From Bacillota bacterium (GTDB lineage: Bacteria; Bacillota; Proteinivoracia; UBA4975; VEMY01), in NCBI GenBank assembly GCA_009711825.1, contig VEMY01000010.1:62001-126000 (forward strand): a DNA stretch of 64,000 nt, written 5' to 3'. The translations under genes and the position numbers were made by a program. Of the stretch, positions 16,028-25,437 are shown in pieces; positions within the stretch are counted from its first letter, which is position 1; every line of letters starts with the position of its first letter. The notes below the pieces were generated by a model. The model worked only from the letters and a program-made list of their open reading frames with translations. It ran no database searches and had not been told where the DNA came from.

Positions 16028-17158
16028 TCAGCCCCCCAACACCGCAGCGCTTAATTTGTAAATCAGCAAACTCACTAAATGTCGAAAATCAGATGACGCA
16101 TAGAGCAGGGCGAGAACCGGCAGCAGGGCAGCGCCGAACAAGGCTGCTATCCATCCCGGACCCGGCCCGGTTTGATACAATTTGCTCAATCCCCTTGCGT
16201 CCACAAGCTTGTCACCCACCCGCAATCGGGTGAGAAAGGTGCTGGCCATTCCGGGCCGCCCCTTATCTAAAAAATCGACCATGTTGGAGTGGGTGCCCAC
16301 GGCGACAATTAAGTCTGCTCCCTGGGCATGGGCCAAAAGCATTGCCACATCTTCGCTGGTGCCAGGCGCGCAAAATACATCGGCTTTAAGCCCCAGCGTG
16401 TACAGACGCTCCAAACCGGGCGCCCTGCCATCACTGTAGCCATGAACAATCAATTGGGCGCCGCATTGCAAGGCTCGGTTGCTGACACTGTCCATGTCTC
16501 CGAGGATTATATCTGGTTTTAAACCCTGTTCCAGCAACGCATCAGCCCCTCCGTCAACTGCTAATAGCAGGGGATGACGCTCGCGAATATAATCAGAGAT
16601 TATTTTTAGATCTTGCCGATAATCCCGACCGCGAACGACCACGACCACCGGGCGGTCATGAATACTATGTTCCAAGGGGGGAATTTTCAGGGGTCCGAGG
16701 ACAATATCCTTTTCCCGTTTGGCATATTCCAGCGTATTTTCAATGAACCGGTCCAGCTCCTCTGTCAGGTTGGCCCGGGTCGAGGTGAGCAGCAAATCTA
16801 CCGCTTCAGCAGTCAGAGGCGCCCCCAGCTGAAACGACGCGGAACCGCCTCGAAGCCGATTGTCGGAGGAAATGGATACATCTGTTCCGTCGGCAAGACT
16901 CCACAATTCTTCGGGGACCATATCATAGAGCTTGACCCCTTTTGCCAATAAGAGCGAGGGCCCCTCATTGGGATAGCGGCCACTAATAAACTTTTCGGTA
17001 TTAAGTACCGCGACGACGCCGCTGAGGGCCAGGCCTTCCGCGGCAACCAAATCCAAATCCCGGTGGCCTATCAGCGCGATATCCCCTCGTTTTAACAAAG
17101 GAATTAAATCTTTCGTCCGTCTGCCTTTCCTGAACCTGCCTGCAGTCAATTCATTCAC
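16028..17158 (-). CDS. SteA-like cytokinetic ring protein (thiamine pyrophosphokinase-like fold)
   Basis: This 376-residue protein matches the family annotated as putative cytokinetic ring protein SteA. An N-terminal segment carries IALIGHRDLDLVAAEGLALS near 27-46. The central part resembles the nucleotide-binding domain of thiamine pyrophosphokinase (LLAVDGGADALLEQGLKPD near 196-214, then ILGDMDSVS). A hydrophobic C-terminal region (about 335-372) could anchor it to the membrane. The GTG start at 17158 is followed three codons later by a TTG that sits better behind GGGGTGA, so the true start may be 17149. The gene leads the group with SteB-like, GT2 and MraY-like genes. Confidence 0.78.
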   Translation of the reverse strand: MNELTAGRFRKGRRTKDLIPLLKRGDIALIGHRDLDLVAAEGLALSGVVAVLNTEKFISGRYPNEGPSLLLAKGVKLYDMVPEELWSLADGTDVSISSDNRLRGGSASFQLGAPLTAEAVDLLLTSTRANLTEELDRFIENTLEYAKREKDIVLGPLKIPPLEHSIHDRPVVVVVRGRDYRQDLKIISDYIRERHPLLLAVDGGADALLEQGLKPDIILGDMDSVSNRALQCGAQLIVHGYSDGRAPGLERLYTLGLKADVFCAPGTSEDVAMLLAHAQGADLIVAVGTHSNMVDFLDKGRPGMASTFLTRLRVGDKLVDARGLSKLYQTGPGPGWIAALFGAALLPVLALLYASSDFRHLVSLLIYKLSAAVLGG

Positions 17159-17207
17159 CCCATCAAAACTAGTATTGCATGTCCTGTCCCAGCTTATCCG
17201 GGTAATG

Positions 17208-17228
17208 AAAAAAGGGCCGCAGCCCTTA
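17208..17228 (-). terminator. Terminator of spo0A
   Basis: A 6-bp stem AAGGGC/GCCCTT (within 17212-17227) has a short loop. On the minus strand a run of T follows (A run 17208-17213). It overlaps the spo0A stop codon. Confidence 0.8.
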
Positions 17229-18005
17229 ATTTTTCAGTTTTAGTCGCAATTTATCAGCCAACAAAGCAATGAATTCGGAATTTGTCGGTTTGCCCTTGTC
17301 ATTGCGTATAGTATACCGGAACATCTTGTTGATTGTTTCTAAATCACTGCGTTCCCAGGCAGTTTCAATTGCATGGCGTATTGCCCGCTCTACCCGGTTG
17401 GGAGTAGTGTGGAACCGTATTGCAATCTCGGGATAAAGACTTTTGGTGACACTGTTCAATATCGACATGTCCTCAATAACCAGAGTAATCGCCACACGTA
17501 AATATTGATAGCCTTTGATATGAGCAGGCACACCAACTTCATGCAGCATCTCGGTAATCTGGGTTTCCAAGTCCGGGCCCTTTTCAGTTGAATATGTATT
17601 GTCAGCGTGTTCACGGGTAGCTGCTGTTTCGAGACCAGCTGGATTTTGCAATTCTCGAATTCGCTTGATTAAAACCTCTATATTAAACGGTTTGAGAACA
17701 TAGTAATCGGCGCCCAAACGCAATGCTTGCTGAGTTATGTTTTCTTGACCAAAAGCGGTGAGCACAATCACTCGGGGACGATACTGGCCATTTGAATTCA
17801 GTCGCTCAAGAACCCCCAATCCGTCCAAATGGGGCATAATAATATCGAGAATAAGCACGTCAGGCTGATGCTTTTCCACCTTTTCGACAGCGTCGAGTCC
17901 ATTATTTGCCACAGCCAACAATTTGATATCCTGCTGTGCGGAAATAAATTCGCAAATTAAATTGCATAGTTCCCTGTTATCGTCAGCAACAACTACAGAT
18001 ATCAT
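17226..18005 (-). CDS. spo0A: Sporulation master regulator Spo0A
   Basis: This 259-residue response regulator has a receiver domain (1-125). Its acidic pocket is DDN (8-10), the phospho-acceptor Asp is in LILDIIMPHLDG near residue 54, and the conserved Lys is in YYVLKPFN near 105. A linker (125-150) leads to the Spo0A-specific DNA-binding domain (about 150-259), with the HTTPNRVERAIRHAIE recognition helix and the SEFIALLADKLRL end. It governs entry into sporulation. I start at the ATG at 18005, behind GAGGGG at 10 bases; an ATG six codons upstream has no ribosome binding site. It follows spoIVB by about 50 bases, the order found in most spore formers. Confidence 0.97.
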   Translation of the reverse strand: MISVVVADDNRELCNLICEFISAQQDIKLLAVANNGLDAVEKVEKHQPDVLILDIIMPHLDGLGVLERLNSNGQYRPRVIVLTAFGQENITQQALRLGADYYVLKPFNIEVLIKRIRELQNPAGLETAATREHADNTYSTEKGPDLETQITEMLHEVGVPAHIKGYQYLRVAITLVIEDMSILNSVTKSLYPEIAIRFHTTPNRVERAIRHAIETAWERSDLETINKMFRYTIRNDKGKPTNSEFIALLADKLRLKLKN

Positions 18006-18058
18006 ACCCTTCAATCCCCTCATTTTTTACTTACTGGAAAAACATTCTACATTAAAGT

Positions 18059-19372
18059 TCAAATATCCTGCAAATTATAAATTAAAGCCTCCAGATAATC
18101 TGGAGGCAGAGCCGACTCTAATTCTGACAACAAACCTGATTCAATTACCATCCATTCTGCAAAACATCCATAACCCCGATCTGGTTCATTGATAAACACA
18201 TGGGTCACGGCGCCAACCAGTTTCCCCTCTTGGATAATCGGGCTACCGCTCATCCCTTGAACTATCCCGCCTGTCGCTTCCAACAGTCGGACGTCAGTGA
18301 CTCTAATCACCATGCCTTTGCTAGATGGCTGATTCTGGATAAAAACTTTTTCGATCTCAATTTCAAAGCGTTCTATTTTGTCGCCTTTAACGACGGTGAG
18401 AATTTCTGCCTTACCTGTTTTTACCTGATGCCGCAATCCCAAAGGCAGCGCCTGCTGAACATTTTTTTCGGGAGTTCTGGATAAATGTCCGAAAATTCCC
18501 AGTTCAGTATTGAAATTGATACTGCCTAAAGATTGTTGCTCAGCATCCACTGTTCCTTTTTTCTCGCCCGGCTTACCCCTTGCGCCTGGCTCAATTGCGA
18601 TGATCTCAGCATCCACAATGCGTCCGGATTTTAAATCCACCGGTTGGTTGCCACTGCCGTCGGTAATCATATGACCCAGCGCGCCGTAGATACCGCTTTC
18701 GGGATGATAAAAGGTCATGGTCCCTACACCGGCGGTTGTATCCCGTAACAGCAAACCCAGTCGATTTTTCTTTAGTTGCTGGCAGTACTCCGGCTGTATA
18801 CGCAGTCTGATTGTTTCTCCGTCCCGCAGAACACTGAACTCCAACTCTTCCCCAGACTGGCTTAATTCGTCCAGAACAGCAGCCGACTGTTCAATATTGA
18901 CCAAAGGCTTCCCCTCGACAGCAACAATTATGTCTCCCTCCTGAAAACCTGACTCACGGGCCAGTTCAATAGCGCCTGCCTCGGTGTAAACAGCATCCAG
19001 ACCGCTGACCAAAACTCCCTCGTCCGATAATTTTACGGCGATGGAATGTCCCGAAGGCATCAATTCCAGGGGTGGAATAACCGTGACCCGCAAGTTACCC
19101 ATGGGCAATATGCCCATGAATTTAAGCGATAAATCGTAGCTGCCAATCTCTGTTGTGTCAAACAGCATGTCATCCAGTTTTCCGGCCATATCTTGCAGGC
19201 CTTTATCCGAAAGCTCGATTCCCCAGGGCAAATCAAAATCAAACGGTTGTTCCTCACCCTGAAACAAGGTAACTTCAGTGGGGAAGCTCCCCAGCATCTT
19301 CAATGCGGGAACTGTCAACATCACGACAGTCAGTAAACACAAGCCAACGGCTGTGATTATTCTGTTTCGCAA
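18059..19372 (-). CDS. spoIVB: SpoIVB serine peptidase
   Basis: This 437-residue secreted regulatory protease is made in the forespore. In other spore formers it cleaves SpoIVFA to trigger sigma-K activation. There is an N-terminal membrane segment (about 5-25) and a PDZ domain (about 110-200, with EGDIIVAVEGKPL). The SpoIVB peptidase domain follows, with GALGHMITD carrying the catalytic His near 232 and GIVQGMSGSPIIQ carrying the catalytic Ser near 370. I start at the TTG at 19372, 9 bases after GAGGAGG; a GTG nine codons upstream puts that ribosome binding site inside the gene. A terminator separates it from recN. Confidence 0.95.
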   Translation of the reverse strand: MRNRIITAVGLCLLTVVMLTVPALKMLGSFPTEVTLFQGEEQPFDFDLPWGIELSDKGLQDMAGKLDDMLFDTTEIGSYDLSLKFMGILPMGNLRVTVIPPLELMPSGHSIAVKLSDEGVLVSGLDAVYTEAGAIELARESGFQEGDIIVAVEGKPLVNIEQSAAVLDELSQSGEELEFSVLRDGETIRLRIQPEYCQQLKKNRLGLLLRDTTAGVGTMTFYHPESGIYGALGHMITDGSGNQPVDLKSGRIVDAEIIAIEPGARGKPGEKKGTVDAEQQSLGSINFNTELGIFGHLSRTPEKNVQQALPLGLRHQVKTGKAEILTVVKGDKIERFEIEIEKVFIQNQPSSKGMVIRVTDVRLLEATGGIVQGMSGSPIIQEGKLVGAVTHVFINEPDRGYGCFAEWMVIESGLLSELESALPPDYLEALIYNLQDI

Positions 19373-19541
19373 ATTGTGTGTTTCCTCCTCTACCACCACA
19401 CCTGCAACCTGTATTTAGTTCTAGTTTTAAATTTGCCGTCTGGGATGCTTTATATGCTGTTAATAACTCGCTGACCTAATAATTTTCACCCAGTCTGGGA
19501 ATTATATATTTTTCGGTTGGTTTTCCCTTCCTGCTTATAAA

Positions 19542-19574
19542 AATAAAAACAGGGTTGTTAGCACAGCCCTGTTT
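19542..19574 (-). terminator. Terminator of recN
   Basis: A 12-bp stem (AAACAGGGTTGT at 19547-19558 with ACAGCCCTGTTT at 19563-19574, one wobble pair) has a TAGC loop and A/T-rich flanks. It ends the recN transcript and sets spoIVB apart as its own transcription unit. Confidence 0.82.
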
Positions 19575-19582
19575 AAAATTTT

Positions 19583-21313
19583 TTAAACTGATTTTGCCTT
19601 GATTTTTCCGGCCAACCCCAACATCTCCCGGGCATGTCGAAGGGTCGCAGGTGTAACCTCTGCTCCTCCCAGCATCCTGGCCAGTTCCTCGACCCGGCCT
19701 TCCTGATCCAGTCTTCGCACCATGGTCTGGGTCCTGCCGGCTGCCGCTTCCTTCATAATGTAATAATGGCTGTCCGCCATAGACGCTACCTGTGGCAGAT
19801 GCGACACACAGAGCACTTGCCTTTGTATCGAGACGGAGGCGAGCTTTTCTGCAACTGCCTGGGCTGCCCTGCCACCAATCCCAGCATCAACCTCATCGAA
19901 AACAATGGTTTGCACCGGCTGCGCTGTTGCCAGGATGTTGAGAATTGCCAACATAATTCGGGACATCTCGCCGCCGGAAGCTATTTTTGCCAAGGGTTTT
20001 AAGGGCTCGCCCGGGTTGGGTGCAATCATGAACTCCACCTGATCAACTCCGGTTTCCGTGGCCTGTAGATTTTTCGCGTCCACAGGTATTCCTGTTTCTG
20101 ATTCTGTACAATCGAACTGAACCTCAAACCGGCTGTTTTTCATCTGCAGATAACTGAGCTCGGCTACGATTTTCTGAGCTAGATCAACAGCAACTCTACG
20201 TCGGCAAGCAGATAATTTACCCGCCGCTATTCCGGCATTGCGGGAAACTTCTTTGATCTCCGTCACCAACTGCCCATGCCTCTGTTCAGAAGCCCGTATC
20301 GCCTCAATCTCCGCAGTTTTTTGTTCCAGCCAGTTGAGTACAGCTTCAACGGAGCCACCATATTTTCGTTTCAAATCATTAATCAAATCCAGGCGCTGCT
20401 CTAATTCCTCCAAGCGTTGCGGATCGAAATCAAAGCCGTCAACAAACTGGCGCAACTGCCGGGCACTCTCTTCTATTGTATACAATGATTCCTCCAATTG
20501 TCCGGCTGCCTGATCTAAACTGCCGTCCAAACCATCAAAACGCTTTAATCCTTCCACCAGCGCGCCAAGGATTTGCACCACTGCCGGCTGCAGCTCCTCC
20601 CCCTGATAGAGATTGCTATAACCTTGTTCACAAAGCTCCAGCAATTGCCGGGCGTTTAGCAACAGTTTCCGTTCAGCCAACAGCTTATCTTCTTCGTCTG
20701 CTTCAAGTTCCGCCTGCTGAATTTCATTGATTTGGTATTGGAGCAAGTCCAACGTACGTTCCCGTTCAAACTCATCACCATGCAGCGAAGCCAGCTCAGT
20801 TTGGAGCGTTCGAAGCTCTTGCCATAAACTATGGTACTCTTGTCGCAAGCACAATAGTTCTTGGCCGCCGAAACTATCTAAGATTGCCAGATGGGCAGCG
20901 GGATTGAGAAGCGTCTGGTGCTCATGCTGGCCGTGGATTTCCACCAAAACGGCGGAAACCTCCCTGAGCTGGGCGAGGTTTACCGGCCGACCGTTAATCC
21001 GGGCCTGACTTTTACCCCCGGCATACACTTCCCGCTGTAAAATTACAGTCTCGTCTCCTGAATCGAGCCCGTTGGCCGCCAGCAGCTCCCCTACTATTTC
21101 CGAGCTGTCGAACTGAGCTGTTACCACTGCCCGCTCAGCGCCGCTGCGTACCAATTCGGATGAAGCCCGGGCGCCTACCACCTGATTTAGGGCATCGATG
21201 ATGATTGATTTACCGGCGCCGGTCTCACCAGATAGGATGTTCAAGCCACTGCTCAGTGAGATTGTCAGTTTATCGATTAGTGCAAAATTCTCGATGCTGA
21301 GTTCCCGCAACAT
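19583..21313 (-). CDS. recN: DNA repair protein RecN
   Basis: This 576-residue SMC-like ATPase loads at double-strand breaks. The N-terminal LSSGLNILSGETGAGKS contains Walker A near residues 22-37, followed by EIHGQHEHQTLLNP near 128-141. Long coiled-coil arms (about 155-360) surround a central hinge. The C-terminal ATPase half carries KIASGGEMSRIMLAI (signature motif, near 440) and TIVFDEVDAGIGGRAAQ (Walker B, near 470). Length is normal. nadK ends 12 bases upstream, so the two are cotranscribed. An argR gene, often found between nadK or tlyA and recN in Firmicutes, is absent here. Confidence 0.97.
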   Translation of the reverse strand: MLRELSIENFALIDKLTISLSSGLNILSGETGAGKSIIIDALNQVVGARASSELVRSGAERAVVTAQFDSSEIVGELLAANGLDSGDETVILQREVYAGGKSQARINGRPVNLAQLREVSAVLVEIHGQHEHQTLLNPAAHLAILDSFGGQELLCLRQEYHSLWQELRTLQTELASLHGDEFERERTLDLLQYQINEIQQAELEADEEDKLLAERKLLLNARQLLELCEQGYSNLYQGEELQPAVVQILGALVEGLKRFDGLDGSLDQAAGQLEESLYTIEESARQLRQFVDGFDFDPQRLEELEQRLDLINDLKRKYGGSVEAVLNWLEQKTAEIEAIRASEQRHGQLVTEIKEVSRNAGIAAGKLSACRRRVAVDLAQKIVAELSYLQMKNSRFEVQFDCTESETGIPVDAKNLQATETGVDQVEFMIAPNPGEPLKPLAKIASGGEMSRIMLAILNILATAQPVQTIVFDEVDAGIGGRAAQAVAEKLASVSIQRQVLCVSHLPQVASMADSHYYIMKEAAAGRTQTMVRRLDQEGRVEELARMLGGAEVTPATLRHAREMLGLAGKIKAKSV

Positions 21314-21325
21314 CTCGACTCCCCC

Positions 21326-22177
21326 TTACCCCCTCCGGGTTTGTTCCATAAGTTTACAGCGCAAGATATCAAAAAAGTTTTTCCCTCGCAGGCGAATTAG
21401 CGCAGTAACATAACGGGAATGTTCGATTTCTACCCGATCTGAATTTTGTAGATACATACTGTGCTGACCGTCGACAGTCAGGACAATTTCCTGTTGGGGG
21501 GAGCCGACATCGACTGTAATTTTTGCCGACTGATCGACCACCACCGGACGCGTCTGTAGTGTATGGGGACAAATAGGCGTTATTACGAACACGCGGACGT
21601 TGGGCGAAATAATCGGCCCACCGGCAGACAAAGAATAGCCGGTTGACCCCGTGGGCGTTGACACAATTAGCCCGTCTCCATGATAATTGCCGACCAGGAC
21701 CCCATCCACATACCCGTCGAGACGGATAATCCGGGAAAGCGGTCCCTTGGTGATTGTCGCTTCATTGAGGGCAAAGGTCTGCTCAACCAGTTGACCTGAA
21801 CGCAGAACCCGGACGCTTAACATGCTCCGCTTCTCAATAAAGTATTCGCCGTTGACCAGCTTAGCCAGATCTGTCTCCAACTCGGCAAGATCAACTTCCG
21901 TTAAAAAACCCAGGTGACCCAGGTTTACCCCCAAAAACGGGATGTTTAGCGTACAATAATGACGGGCGACGCTGAGAAATGTACCGTCACCACCCAAAAC
22001 CATAATCAGATCTACAGGCGGCAACGGCCCGCAGGTTTCCAGCTTCTGCTCGCCGCAATTCAGTTCCTTTTGGCACCAAACTGTAATTCCCTGCTTGCGC
22101 AGACATGCATAGATGCGCTCCGCCACCTGCTGAACGTTTGGCTTGGCCATATTTGCAATGATTGCTACTGATTTCAT
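21326..22177 (-). CDS. nadK: NAD kinase
   Basis: This 283-residue enzyme phosphorylates NAD to NADP. The GGDGT motif with its catalytic Asp is in IMVLGGDGTFLSVAR near residues 60-74. LGVNLGHLGFLTEVD follows near 84-98, FALNEATITKG near 135-145 and the Gly-rich STPTGSTGYSLSAGGPI near 170-186. I start at the ATG at 22177, behind GAGGTAG; a start 14 codons upstream would run into the preceding gene and adds an unrelated extension. The gene sits between a membrane protein and recN, as part of the conserved tlyA-nadK-recN neighbourhood. It supplies NADP to the Nfn complex encoded elsewhere in the window. Confidence 0.96.
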   Translation of the reverse strand: MKSVAIIANMAKPNVQQVAERIYACLRKQGITVWCQKELNCGEQKLETCGPLPPVDLIMVLGGDGTFLSVARHYCTLNIPFLGVNLGHLGFLTEVDLAELETDLAKLVNGEYFIEKRSMLSVRVLRSGQLVEQTFALNEATITKGPLSRIIRLDGYVDGVLVGNYHGDGLIVSTPTGSTGYSLSAGGPIISPNVRVFVITPICPHTLQTRPVVVDQSAKITVDVGSPQQEIVLTVDGQHSMYLQNSDRVEIEHSRYVTALIRLRGKNFFDILRCKLMEQTRRG

Positions 22178-22182
22178 AATAT

Positions 22183-22719
22183 CTACCTCAACAAAAGGTA
22201 CAGCACAGCGCCAAGACAAAGCGCCGTCGCCATAGCCAGAATATGTTGAACAATCCTCCGATTACTGATTACAATCGTTCGCAATTTTCCCTTGTCCATA
22301 TCGACACTGATTATGCCGTGGGGATTAAAAGCAATCTGATATTCCAGGATCCTGCGGCGAATATCGGCGTTCCGTACCGAACTGGTACCGGACCGAGCAT
22401 TTACCTCCACCACATACTTTTTAAACCCGCTGGTGACTACCAAATCCGCCCGCACTTTTTGCAGATGCTTGCGCTCGTCAATGCGAAAGTCCAAATATTT
22501 TACCACAGCCAGCGCCCGAATCCTATAACCCTGCTCTTGCAAAAACTCGGCCGCTTCATGTTCGAGCTTGCGAGGTGTTTCCCGGTATCCATACCAATCC
22601 CGCACAAATCTGTAGAGCAAAATCAAAAACGCGAAACTGCAGATCAGTGCATAGTCAAAAGCTGTAAGCAAGGGACCACCCCCTGAAAAGCGTTCCCTGT
22701 ATAATTCCACAAACGCCAC
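22183..22719 (-). CDS. Membrane-anchored protein with a nuclease-like domain, function unknown
   Basis: This 178-residue protein has a hydrophobic segment near each end (about 23-40 and 158-176) with a soluble domain between. The soluble part has the pattern of a restriction-endonuclease-like fold. The helix-rich EAAEFLQEQGYRIRA is followed by VRADLVVTSGFKKYVVEVNA (about 92-111), where Asp and Glu sit on adjacent strands. The expected Lys of a PD-(D/E)xK site is replaced by Asn (EVN), so catalysis is doubtful. A TTG at 22671 after GGGGGTGG could be the real start, giving 163 residues. It lies between tlyA and nadK. I do not recognise a named family. Confidence 0.7.
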   Translation of the reverse strand: MAFVELYRERFSGGGPLLTAFDYALICSFAFLILLYRFVRDWYGYRETPRKLEHEAAEFLQEQGYRIRALAVVKYLDFRIDERKHLQKVRADLVVTSGFKKYVVEVNARSGTSSVRNADIRRRILEYQIAFNPHGIISVDMDKGKLRTIVISNRRIVQHILAMATALCLGAVLYLLLR

Positions 22720-22737
22720 GCTATTCCTGCGATTAAC

Positions 22738-22762
22738 AAAAAAAAACCGGAAAACGGTTTTT
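22738..22762 (-). terminator. Terminator after tlyA
   Basis: The stem AAAACCG/CGGTTTT with a 5-base loop is followed on the minus strand by nine T (A run 22738-22746). It touches the tlyA stop codon and ends the dxs-tlyA transcript ahead of the membrane protein gene. Confidence 0.85.
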
Positions 22763-23562
22763 CAGAAATTTGCCTGTGCAGCGTCAACGACCTCAGCGGG
22801 AGTCGGAGGATTGCTAGAGAACCGGGAATCAAAGCCTCCATGGGCCAGATACTCAATATTGCCCTGGGGGCCCTGGATAGGTGAAAAATCCAAGTGGGAC
22901 AAATAAAACCCCTCTTTCCTGGCCACAGTCAACACCGAATCCAAAACCTGAACATGAATCTCAGGATCCCTTACTACTCCTTTTTTGCCGACCTGCTCCC
23001 TGCCCGCCTCAAACTGCGGTTTGATCAACATCACCACTTCTGCCGGCGGCGCAAGTAAACGGGCGATTACCGGCAACACAAGGCGAAGGGAAATAAAAGC
23101 GACATCTATACAGCAAAAATCCGGCACGCCCGCGGTGAAAGCCTGCGCTTGGAGATGTCGAATATTGGTCCGTTCGAGATTAATTACCCGCTCATCTTCC
23201 CGCAGTTTCCAGGCAAGCTGGCCGTAGCCGACATCGACAGCGTAGACCAAGACTGCCCCTGACTGGAGGCAGCAGTCGGTAAACCCGCCTGTGGACGCGC
23301 CAACATCCAATACGATGCGACCGCCCACTTCAAGGCCGAATTCATCGATAGCTTTAGCAAGTTTGAGTCCGCCCCTGCTGACATACGGGTTGGGCTCACG
23401 TAAACTGACGACGGTCCCCTCTGCAATCAAAAATCCGGCCTTGTCCACAGTTTCGCCATTAACCATTGCCTGGCCAGCCATTATCAGGGACCGGGCACGG
23501 GCACGGGTTTCCGCAAGGCCACGCTCGACAAGAATCAAGTCCAGCCTTTTTTTTCCTGCCAT
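22762..23562 (-). CDS. tlyA: TlyA family RNA 2'-O-methyltransferase
   Basis: This 266-residue protein has an N-terminal S4 RNA-binding domain (about 4-65, [20 protein letters not shown]) and an FtsJ-like Rossmann methyltransferase domain. The SAM-binding motif is [18 protein letters not shown] near residues 83-100. Conserved [18 protein letters not shown] follows near 108-125, and [11 protein letters not shown] near 178. Characterised members methylate ribosomal RNA cytidines; some are called haemolysins for historical reasons. The gene overlaps the end of dxs by 28 bases. The dxs-tlyA-nadK-recN order is common in Firmicutes, and part of it recurs in Actinobacteria. Confidence 0.92.
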   Translation of the reverse strand: MAGKKRLDLILVERGLAETRARARSLIMAGQAMVNGETVDKAGFLIAEGTVVSLREPNPYVSRGGLKLAKAIDEFGLEVGGRIVLDVGASTGGFTDCCLQSGAVLVYAVDVGYGQLAWKLREDERVINLERTNIRHLQAQAFTAGVPDFCCIDVAFISLRLVLPVIARLLAPPAEVVMLIKPQFEAGREQVGKKGVVRDPEIHVQVLDSVLTVARKEGFYLSHLDFSPIQGPQGNIEYLAHGGFDSRFSSNPPTPAEVVDAAQANF

Positions 23563-25436
23563 TGACTGCCGCCATCCTCCATTATTTTATCAACTGCGTC
23601 AACGATATCGGAGCTGGTCAGCCTGCAAACGGTTGATAACTGCTGATGTGTGCCGTGGGTAACAAAACCGTCACCAACCCCCAGCAGACGGAGACTGGGC
23701 GTAAGTCCCGCCATGCTGCAAAACTCAGCGATTGCGCTGCCAAGGCCGCCGGCCGTCACGTGCTCCTCCACAACAACCACTCGTCCGCACCGTCCTATGG
23801 TCTGGGAAAGCAAATCTTTATCCAGGGGTTTGACAAACCGGGGGTTGATTACCGCGGCGCTAATCCCCCTGACGGCCAATTGACTTTGGGCCTCCAGGAC
23901 AGCAGGCAAGGTGGTGCCCAAACCAATCAGAACCAGATCCCGGCCATCCCGCAACAATTCGCCTTTACCCAGCGCCATCGGCGTAGACAAGGTAACAGGC
24001 AGCTTTTTGGCGCCGCCCCGGGGGTAACGGACAGCAATCGGTCCGTTATGCTGAACGGAGAGTTGCAACATTTGCTCAAACTCCCGGTAATCCTTGGGCA
24101 TCATTATTGCCATATTGGGGATCGCACGCAGCATCGAGATATCAAACAAGCCGTGATGCGTCTCTCCATCCGCGCCCACCAGGCCGGCCCGATCCACAGC
24201 AAACACCACGGGCAACTCGGGCAGGCAGACATCATGGAGGATTTGGTCATAGGCCCGTTGCAAAAAAGTAGAGTATACAGCCACCACCGGCCGATAGCCG
24301 GAACGGGCCAAACCAGAGGCGAGGGTTACCGCATGTTGTTCCGCAATGCCTACGTCGATGAACCGTCCGGGAAACCGCTGGGCAAATTTTGTAAGGCCTG
24401 TACCGTCAGGCATGGCAGCTGTAATTGCCACGATTCGAGGATCATTTTCAGCCAGGGCGCATAATTTTTCTGAGAAAACGCTGGTATAGGAATCACCGTT
24501 GTTTTTTTTCAGCTCCCCAGTCTCTTTGTCAAAGGGTCCGACACCATGATAAAGAGCTGGATTTAATTCCGCCGGTTTATAACCCTTGCCTTTGTTGGTA
24601 ATTGTATGAATCAGAACCGGACCCTGGTACTGTTTCGCTTTTGCCAGAACCTTCTGCATGGCGCCGATATTATGACCGTCTATCGGCCCTAGGTATGTGA
24701 AGCCCAGCTCTTCAAATATCATTCCGCTGACCAAAAGGTATTTCAGGCTGGATTTGACCCTGTCCATTGTCTTGTAAACTGTGTCGCCAATCGCAGGAAT
24801 CCTGCGCAATAAAAACTCAATGTCCTGCTTGGTCCGGGTGTATTTTGGATCTGTCCGCACCCGGCTTAAATAGGCGGAAAGACCGCCAACATTTTCAGCA
24901 ATTGACATCTCGTTATCATTGAGAATCACTGTTAGATTGCAATGCAAACACCCGGCATGGTTCAGGGCTTCAAATGCCATGCCGCCAGTAAGCGCACCGT
25001 CGCCAATCACAGCAACAACATGATAATCGTCCTGGTTTAAGTCCCGGGCGATGGCCATTCCCAGGCCAGCGGAAATCGAGGTGCTGCTATGCCCAGTTTC
25101 AACTATATCGTGACTGCTCTCAGAACGTTTGGGAAAACCGGAAAGCCCGCCAAATTGGCGTATCGTCTTAAACCGATTGCGGCGCCCGGTTATCAGTTTA
25201 TGCACATAGCACTGATGCCCTACATCCCAGATAATTTTATCTGTAGGTGAATCAAATACGCTGTGTAACGCCAGGGTAAGCTCAACAACACCGAGATTGG
25301 ATGCCAGATGGCCGCCGGTATTGCTGACAACAGCTACAAGCTCTTGGCGAATCTCCTCCGCCAACTTATTAAGTTGATTGACAGACAAATTTTTTAAGTC
25401 CGTTGGTTGGGCTATTGAATCCAAAATTCTCTCCAT
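23535..25436 (-). CDS. dxs: 1-deoxy-D-xylulose-5-phosphate synthase
   Basis: This 633-residue TPP enzyme makes DXP from pyruvate and glyceraldehyde 3-phosphate, the first step of the MEP isoprenoid pathway. Conserved parts are [16 protein letters not shown] near residues 70-85, the TPP motif [17 protein letters not shown] near 143-159 and the [14 protein letters not shown] segment near 171-184. The [15 protein letters not shown] active-site loop lies near 418-432. Length is typical. It starts 2 bases after oapA and overlaps tlyA. Its place downstream of OLE RNA and oapA, with ispA upstream, is the usual genomic setting of OLE RNA. Confidence 0.97.
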   Translation of the reverse strand: MERILDSIAQPTDLKNLSVNQLNKLAEEIRQELVAVVSNTGGHLASNLGVVELTLALHSVFDSPTDKIIWDVGHQCYVHKLITGRRNRFKTIRQFGGLSGFPKRSESSHDIVETGHSSTSISAGLGMAIARDLNQDDYHVVAVIGDGALTGGMAFEALNHAGCLHCNLTVILNDNEMSIAENVGGLSAYLSRVRTDPKYTRTKQDIEFLLRRIPAIGDTVYKTMDRVKSSLKYLLVSGMIFEELGFTYLGPIDGHNIGAMQKVLAKAKQYQGPVLIHTITNKGKGYKPAELNPALYHGVGPFDKETGELKKNNGDSYTSVFSEKLCALAENDPRIVAITAAMPDGTGLTKFAQRFPGRFIDVGIAEQHAVTLASGLARSGYRPVVAVYSTFLQRAYDQILHDVCLPELPVVFAVDRAGLVGADGETHHGLFDISMLRAIPNMAIMMPKDYREFEQMLQLSVQHNGPIAVRYPRGGAKKLPVTLSTPMALGKGELLRDGRDLVLIGLGTTLPAVLEAQSQLAVRGISAAVINPRFVKPLDKDLLSQTIGRCGRVVVVEEHVTAGGLGSAIAEFCSMAGLTPSLRLLGVGDGFVTHGTHQQLSTVCRLTSSDIVDAVDKIMEDGGSQWQEKKGWT

Positions 25437-25437
25437 A

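Noticed and set aside
17882-17888. TTCGACA resembling a Spo0A box
   Set aside because: It is inside the spo0A coding sequence and a 7-base match is expected by chance.
23646-24464. Plus-strand open frame of 272 codons opposite dxs
   Set aside because: It is the antisense shadow of dxs; residues look random and there is no promoter or ribosome binding site.
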